A stretch of 36,315 nucleotides of DNA from Phycisphaerales bacterium (GTDB lineage: Bacteria > Planctomycetota > Phycisphaerae > Phycisphaerales > UBA1924), in contig JABWBB010000028.1 in assembly GCA_013360675.1 (NCBI GenBank), forward strand, positions 1 through 36,315, written 5' to 3'. The notes under the pieces are model-generated. The model was given only the letters and a program-made list of their open reading frames with translations. It made no database searches and was not told where the DNA came from. The number at the start of each line of letters is the position of its first letter. Position 1 is the stretch's first letter. Position numbers and translations under genes: made by a program. Positions 31,821 through 36,315 of this stretch are shown here, piece after piece.

Positions 31821-31853
31821 CGCGGCCTTCCGCGCCGCCTGCCGCGAGCGCGC

Positions 31854-32489
31854 ATGCCAAGCCCACGCCCACAACTCCGACGCGGCGTCACCTTTGTCGA
31901 GGTGATCTGCGCCGTTGCGCTCATCGCCATCATCGCCACGGTCTCGCTCTCGGGCGTCTCGTCGATCCTCGCGGCCCAGGAGCGGCAGATCCGTCGCATC
32001 AGCGCGGCGGAACTGGCCAACCGCATCATCCTCCAGTTCCTCGATGACCGCGATTCGGTCCCCGCGCCGGGCACGGTCCTGCGCGCCGACGGGGCCGCCT
32101 TCCGCTTTGAACTGCGTGAAACGCCCGTGCGCCTCGAGCCCGCGCGGGCCGAGGTCGCCGCCGAACGCACGCAGCTCACCCCGACCACCCTTGATCGCCT
32201 GTCCAATGTCAGCGTACTGGTCTGGCTGGCGGAGGAATCGGGCGGGAGCGTCGCCCCCGTCGCGGGCACACCCGCGGTGCAGTTGACGCGCATCGTTGAT
32301 CCGATCGCGCTCATCACCCGCAACCCCGACAGCCTGCGCAACATGATGCAGGACCCCGAGAAGTACCGGCGCATGCTCGAGCAGTTCATGGGCCCGGGCA
32401 CACCCCGCGGCGGGAGCGCCGGTACGCCGCCTCCCTCTCCGCCCGGCGGCAAGCCCGCGTCGTCCCCCGCCAAGGGCGGTGGCAAGTGA
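31854..32489 (+). CDS. GspI-like minor pseudopilin
   Basis: The 211-residue protein starts RRGVTFVEVICAVALIAIIA, a prepilin signal with cleavage after Gly and Glu at +5. That and the order after gspG suggest a minor pseudopilin of the GspI/H kind. The helix is followed by a charged domain (QERQIRRISAAELANRIILQF) and a strand region (NVSVLVWLAEESG). The C-terminal 30 residues are Pro, Gly and Lys-rich, ending PASSPAKGGGK. Two to three times longer than typical GspI, so the subunit label is tentative. The stop overlaps the next start as GTGA, implying coupling. No Shine-Dalgarno is clear; the stop of gspG lies 33 bases upstream. Confidence 0.75.
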   Translation: MPSPRPQLRRGVTFVEVICAVALIAIIATVSLSGVSSILAAQERQIRRISAAELANRIILQFLDDRDSVPAPGTVLRADGAAFRFELRETPVRLEPARAEVAAERTQLTPTTLDRLSNVSVLVWLAEESGGSVAPVAGTPAVQLTRIVDPIALITRNPDSLRNMMQDPEKYRRMLEQFMGPGTPRGGSAGTPPPSPPGGKPASSPAKGGGK

Positions 32490-33526
32490 TTCCCCGCGCC
32501 TTCACCCTGCTCGAGACGCTGCTCGCCGCGGCCCTGGGGTCGATCGTCGTGCTCGTCGCCGCGGGCCTGATGTGGTCGATCTCCGCCACCGACCGGCGCC
32601 TTGAGGTTCGCTATCGCCAACTGGCCGAGATCCGCGGCGTGCGTCTCACGATGGAGCGTGCCTTTGGCTCGCTCCTCATGTCCGAACAGCCCATCCCCAA
32701 CCCGCCCCGCGAGCAGACCAACACCCTCCGCTGGGATCACCTCAAATCGCTGCGCCAACGCGGGAGCGAGGAAATTCCGCCCGATCGGCTGCGCCTTGGC
32801 GTGTCGGGCGGCGGCGTCGCGCCGGGGCTGGATGTTCCCCTGCAGCGTCTCGAGATCGTGCTGACCGATCCGCCCGTGCCGTCACCCAAGGCCCAGGCCG
32901 CCGCCGACGCGATGGTGAATCAACTCCTCTCGGCGTCGACGTCGCGCCGGTCGTCGCGGCGCACGCCGGAATCGGGCGATGCCAAGGCCGGGGGCGACGA
33001 CAGAAATCGCCGCGAGGGCGACGCTCGCACCCCCGGGCAGGGCGAGGCTGATCGCCTGGCCGAGCAGGCCGCCCAGGAAGAAGACGCGGACTTTGCGGTG
33101 CGAGCGACACGCGGGGCGTTCGAGCTGCGTCCAGGCATGGGCGACGAGGTGGATTCCTCGCTCGAGCTCTGGTGGGTGCCGCTGCCCCGCGTGGGGACTA
33201 GCCCCGACGAGGTCGATGCGATGTCGGTGCTCGACGAGCCCTACCGCATCGCGAAGGAACTTCGTTCGATGCGCTGGCGGGTCTTCCGCGAGCGCGTGTG
33301 GCACAACGAACTCGCCGCCACGTGGTCCGAGGAACTCCCCGCCTACATCGAGGTCGACGTGGTGACGACCGGCGGGCTGACGGCGAACTGGCTCTTCGAG
33401 GTGGGCTACGCCCGCGGGCCCGAACTGCGCCGGCGCTCGACGCCCGCCGACCCCAACGCCCCGGCGGTCCCCACCGATTCATCCGGCAAGCCCCAGACGC
33501 CGCCACCCGCGGGGGGTGGGAAGTGA
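32486..33526 (+). CDS. GspJ-like minor pseudopilin
   Basis: The 346-residue protein begins IPRAFTLLETLLAAALGSIV, a prepilin-type signal with Glu at +5, followed by a membrane helix and a long soluble part. Residues about 150-205 are charged and repetitive (RRSSRRTPESGDAKAGGDDRN, REGDARTPGQ), which looks like a disordered insertion. The last 40 residues are Pro- and Gly-rich and end PPPAGGGK. Type II minor pseudopilins GspJ are usually about 200 residues, so this is enlarged. It starts at a GTG overlapping the previous TGA and its own TGA overlaps the next ATG. The subunit name rests on order and signal type. Confidence 0.7.
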   Translation: MIPRAFTLLETLLAAALGSIVVLVAAGLMWSISATDRRLEVRYRQLAEIRGVRLTMERAFGSLLMSEQPIPNPPREQTNTLRWDHLKSLRQRGSEEIPPDRLRLGVSGGGVAPGLDVPLQRLEIVLTDPPVPSPKAQAAADAMVNQLLSASTSRRSSRRTPESGDAKAGGDDRNRREGDARTPGQGEADRLAEQAAQEEDADFAVRATRGAFELRPGMGDEVDSSLELWWVPLPRVGTSPDEVDAMSVLDEPYRIAKELRSMRWRVFRERVWHNELAATWSEELPAYIEVDVVTTGGLTANWLFEVGYARGPELRRRSTPADPNAPAVPTDSSGKPQTPPPAGGGK

Positions 33527-34368
33527 TGGCCTCCCGCCGCGGCTATGCCATGGCCATCGCGCTCATGATCGGCGTGGTGGTGATCGTGCTCTTTGGGGTG
33601 CTGCTCCAGCGGCAAGGGTCGCACGCGCTCATGGGCCAGCGGATCCTGGGCTCATACTCGGATCATCACCTCTCGCGCGGCTACGCCGACGCCATCAGCG
33701 CCTGGGTGGCCAGCAACGCCTCGCGGGATATCTCGGAAGCGCTGGGCCCCGACGGGCATGCCTTCGACCTGACCACCGACTCGGGGCAGGCCGTCCGCGT
33801 CTGGATGCGCCCGGGCCAGGGCACGCTGCTGGTGGAACTGGGCGGGCTGGCCAGCACCGCCGCGGACGACATGCGCCGCGCCGCCGCCTATCTCCGGCGT
33901 CATGCGGGGAACGACCTCAATCGCATGGTGCGACGCGAGGGCCCGCTGACGGTGGATGTCCGCATCGCGCCCGAGCCGGTGCTGCGAGCCGTGCTCGACA
34001 GCGTGCTCGAGGGGGACGGGACCGACCAGGTGCTGGCGGAACTGATCTCGCGTCGGCGAGGGCCGATGGAAGCCGCCACCCTGACCGAAGTCTGGACGGC
34101 GGCGAACCTCGACAACGCGATCCAACGCCGCCTGAGCGCCTTGTTCGTGGTGACCAGCAGCGTCTGGGAGTTCGGGGTGCAGGCCATGGGGCCCGCAGGA
34201 CTTCCCCGGGGCGAGGACGTCAACGCGTATGGGGGTCTGGTGCACCAGCAAGGGGCCAGCGCGGCCAGCCGTGCCGACCGGGCGGCCCTGGTCCAGCGAT
34301 CGAGCCGAATCCTCGAGTGGTGGAAAGCGGGCCCGGACATTCGGTGGTGGGAGGCGAACAATCGCTAG
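33526..34368 (+). CDS. GspK-like minor pseudopilin
   Basis: The 280-residue protein starts MASRRGYAMAIALMIGVVVIVLF. The RG-Y site with a hydrophobic helix but no Glu at +5 is what GspK shows in known systems. The rest is a helical region with ELGGLASTAADDMRRAAAYLRR and the segment RRGPMEAATLTEVWTAAN. A strand-rich end (LFVVTSSVWEFGVQAMGP) precedes it. GspK caps the pseudopilus tip. The assignment rests on signal, order after I- and J-like genes, and length near the usual 280-330. The ATG overlaps the preceding TGA by one base (TGATG). Confidence 0.7.
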   Translation: MASRRGYAMAIALMIGVVVIVLFGVLLQRQGSHALMGQRILGSYSDHHLSRGYADAISAWVASNASRDISEALGPDGHAFDLTTDSGQAVRVWMRPGQGTLLVELGGLASTAADDMRRAAAYLRRHAGNDLNRMVRREGPLTVDVRIAPEPVLRAVLDSVLEGDGTDQVLAELISRRRGPMEAATLTEVWTAANLDNAIQRRLSALFVVTSSVWEFGVQAMGPAGLPRGEDVNAYGGLVHQQGASAASRADRAALVQRSSRILEWWKAGPDIRWWEANNR

Positions 34369-34380
34369 GATGTGCAGGGT

Positions 34381-34414
34381 CCGCACAGGGGCACGGAAGG
34401 CACCTGTCGTGCGG
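34381..34414 (+). other. Intercistronic hairpin before the GspC-like gene
   Basis: CCGCAC (34381-34386) plus AGG pairs with CCT plus GTGCGG (34403-34414) with a small internal bulge. It is the only sizeable gap in an otherwise overlapping gene chain, and sits before the GGAAGGA ribosome-binding site of the next gene. Confidence 0.35.
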
Positions 34415-34451
34415 ATCGTGAGCATCGCCTCGTAAGGAAGGAACCCGCGCC

Positions 34452-35297
34452 ATGGGCGCCGAGCCGATCGATCGACATGCCGCACGTCGCTACGCACGCA
34501 TGGCCCAGGTCGGCGGGCTTGTGGTACTTGTGGGCGGCGTGGTCGCCGGCGCCCTGGTTCTTCCAGAGCCCACGGGCCAGGCGGTGGAACTCGCCTCGAG
34601 CCTGCCCGATGCGCCGGTTGTCACCGACCAGCCAACCCAGGCGCCGATGGTTGATCTTCGCGGGACCGTGGAGCGACTGGCGCTGATCCGCAACAACCCG
34701 GTCGAGCCGGTGGTCGCTGTGTCCGGCCCGGGCGAGGGTCTTCCGCCCGCTCCGCCGCCGCCCCCGGTGCGATACCTGGGCCCGGTGGGCATGGGTCAGA
34801 CGGTGCTGATGGGGCTGGTGGACGACGGCGGGCGTCAGCGTTTTGTGGGCGTGGGTGATTCAACCACGGGCGGGCGGGTGCGACGCATCGAGGCGACGGC
34901 GATCACGCTGGTCGAGGGCGAGGTCGAAAAGACGATCGAACTCAACGCGCGGGGGATGGAGATCGTGACGCGGACGGGGGCGGCCCGGACGATCCCGCCG
35001 ATCCGCTTCAGCAACGCCGAATCTGCCGTCATGACGCCCGAATCCATGAAGGTCAGCCGCACGCAGGTGGGCGGGCCCGAGTACGAGGCCATCCGGATGC
35101 GGCTGTTCAACGAGGCGATCGAGAAGCTGCAGAGCCAGGGCCACCAGTACGACGAGGGCGTGATGAAGCGGATGGCCGAGCACTGGGCCAACGAGAGCGT
35201 GCGTCACCAGCTGGGCCTGGGCGCGGAGCCTCCACCCGATCCCGAGAAACTCATGCCCGAGATGTTCAAAGAGGGCGGGGGCAAGGGCGACCAGTGA
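34452..35297 (+). CDS. GspC/PilP-like inner-membrane protein
   Basis: The 281-residue protein has one membrane segment (about 20-37), a Pro-rich linker (PAPPPPPVRYLGP) and a small beta domain of the GspC/PilP homology-region type: VGMGQTVLMGLVDDGGRQRFVGVGD, TTGGRVRRIEATAITLVEGEVEKTIEL. Those domains link the inner-membrane platform to the outer-membrane secretin. The last 100 residues form a charged helical tail with MKRMAEHWANESVRHQL and end FKEGGGKGDQ. The ATG at 34452 has GGAAGGA upstream at good spacing. The stop overlaps the next start as GTGA. The homology is by pattern only; a PilP-like role is equally plausible. Confidence 0.65.
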   Translation: MGAEPIDRHAARRYARMAQVGGLVVLVGGVVAGALVLPEPTGQAVELASSLPDAPVVTDQPTQAPMVDLRGTVERLALIRNNPVEPVVAVSGPGEGLPPAPPPPPVRYLGPVGMGQTVLMGLVDDGGRQRFVGVGDSTTGGRVRRIEATAITLVEGEVEKTIELNARGMEIVTRTGAARTIPPIRFSNAESAVMTPESMKVSRTQVGGPEYEAIRMRLFNEAIEKLQSQGHQYDEGVMKRMAEHWANESVRHQLGLGAEPPPDPEKLMPEMFKEGGGKGDQ

Positions 35298-36315
35298 CCG
35301 CACGCGTGGCCTACATGATGCGCAGTGATCGGGGGGTGCTGCTCCGGGGCGTGCGCCTGGCTGGCCCGCGCGACGACGACGCGTGGGAAAGCCCCTCCCG
35401 CGACGCGTCCGTGGCGAGCCCCGACGATGTCGCGCAGGCGGCGGCCTGGGTGCGAGAGCGGCTGAGCAAGACCCGCGCCGGGCTTTCGCTCGCCGCGCTC
35501 TGCCTCGATGCCGAGGGCGCCGCCTTTACATGGGTGTCGAGCCCCACGCGCGACCGGCGCGTGGTGAGTGCGCTCGCCCGCGAGACGCCCGAAGCCGGCG
35601 GCACGCACATCGCCGACAGCGTGAACTTCTTCGCCCCCGAGGACGGGGGAACGTTCGTGCAGCCCCTGGTGGCGCCCGTGCCCGTGGCCCGCTCGCGCGC
35701 GATCCTCCCCGACTCGGGCAAGGGCAAGGCCGCCGACGAAGGGCCGCTGAGCGAACGTCTGGCCGTGCTGGCGGCGACCGATTCTCCCGCGCGCCTGCTC
35801 ATCGACGAACTCGATGCACTGGGCGTGGGCGTCGAGGCGGTGATCTCGATCTGGCACGTGCTGGCGCGCACGTGGGATCCTTCCGCGGTGTCGAGCGACA
35901 CGCCCGCGGCCCCGATCTCGGCGCCGACGACGGCGGTGCTGGTGGCCGATCTCGCCCAGGCTCGCCTGCTCTGGGCCTGGGGACACGCGGGGACGCTGCT
36001 GGCCGGGGGCGCGCTGCGCCTGGGGCGTGCCGGCAACGAAGAAACCGCATGGGCGATGGGCAAGGACCAGGCCGCTCGTCTTGCCACAGACTGGCTCGCG
36101 TGGGCGGCGCAGTTGGGCCAGGCCCCATCGCGGGTGATCGGCGTGCTACCCGAGGGGCAGGAAGAAGCCTCGGCGCAGTTTGCCCAGGCGCTGGGCGCGG
36201 CGTGGGCCGACGCGAGCGTGGATGTGGTGTCGCACGCCGATCCGCTGGGGGCCACGCTGCGGCGCTACGCCGAGATCCTCGAGCGCACGCCCGCGCCATC
36301 GAGCACCGACGTCAG
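35294..36315 (+). CDS. Unrecognised protein in the secretion operon, 5' part
   Basis: The gene runs off the window. From the GTG at 35294, which overlaps the preceding TGA, the frame is open for 340 codons. The product begins with charged segments (RSDRGVLLRGVRLAG), has no membrane segment or signal peptide, and is Ala-rich with regions such as LLIDELDALGVGVEAVISIWHVLART and TAVLVADLAQARLLWAWG. The order in the operon would suit a GspL or PilM-type cytoplasmic protein, and an actin-like (ASKHA) fold is conceivable, but I see no nucleotide-binding motif. I leave it unnamed. Confidence 0.6.
   Translation, partial: MTARVAYMMRSDRGVLLRGVRLAGPRDDDAWESPSRDASVASPDDVAQAAAWVRERLSKTRAGLSLAALCLDAEGAAFTWVSSPTRDRRVVSALARETPEAGGTHIADSVNFFAPEDGGTFVQPLVAPVPVARSRAILPDSGKGKAADEGPLSERLAVLAATDSPARLLIDELDALGVGVEAVISIWHVLARTWDPSAVSSDTPAAPISAPTTAVLVADLAQARLLWAWGHAGTLLAGGALRLGRAGNEETAWAMGKDQAARLATDWLAWAAQLGQAPSRVIGVLPEGQEEASAQFAQALGAAWADASVDVVSHADPLGATLRRYAEILERTPAPSSTDV

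Overview
The window is very GC-rich and densely coded, with short intergenic gaps and several ATGA, GTGA and TGATG gene overlaps. It has no rRNA and no strict taxonomic marker. The mix of traits points to a planctomycete, most likely of the Phycisphaerae type. These are a membrane protein ending in a CPDCGYNL zinc ribbon, a protein with a PEP-CTERM-like tail, a secreted protein with dockerin-like calcium loops, and a Maf/DUF115 glycosyltransferase locus. The assignment is inference. Most genes look like ordinary chromosomal genes, and there is no CRISPR array, phage block or insertion sequence that I can support.

Layout. Positions 3-398 hold the end of a laccase-domain (PgeF/YfiH) gene. On the minus strand, 5620-379 is an operon for a nonulosonic (sialic-like) acid: a 1,132-residue Maf-type protein, a CMP-sugar cytidylyltransferase and a NeuB-type synthase. 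Then come a small membrane protein, a SPOR-like lipoprotein, FlgM (anti-sigma-28) with a terminator, and a beta-barrel gene behind a perfect AT-rich palindrome that looks like a metal-regulator operator. Positions 8909-10887 (minus) encode a response regulator overlapping an HD-GYP protein. A tRNA-Ala(GGC) with its own terminator and a GT9 glycosyltransferase gene follow on the same strand. Two membrane-protein genes, a LuxR-type regulator and a 437-base gene-poor stretch come next.

Positions 15426-19231 (minus) form a three-gene run: YeiH-type transporter, secreted prenyltransferase-fold repeat protein and M32 carboxypeptidase. Facing it on the plus strand are a class V aminotransferase and PdxH. 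A strong inverted repeat separates pdxH from a CPBP-type membrane protein, whose 5' end overlaps that of divergent trpC. trpC is coupled to a thioredoxin-like fusion protein without active-site cysteines, followed by the zinc-ribbon membrane protein. Positions 25797-28810 hold a coupled pair of secreted proteins. A threonine dehydrogenase homologue without its structural zinc cysteines follows on the minus strand.

The last 6 kb (30127 to the edge) is a type II secretion/type IV pilus-like operon: GspF, GspG, GspI-like, GspJ-like, GspK-like, a GspC-like protein and an unfinished, unrecognised protein. The ATPase and secretin genes are not in the window.

How it fits together: the glycan operon and FlgM suggest a motile cell with glycosylated flagellin, and the pseudopilin operon suggests a protein-export or pilus machine. 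The points most worth a second look are the Maf protein's extra C-terminal domains, the palindrome before the beta-barrel gene, the zinc-site-less threonine dehydrogenase, and the inverted repeat after pdxH.
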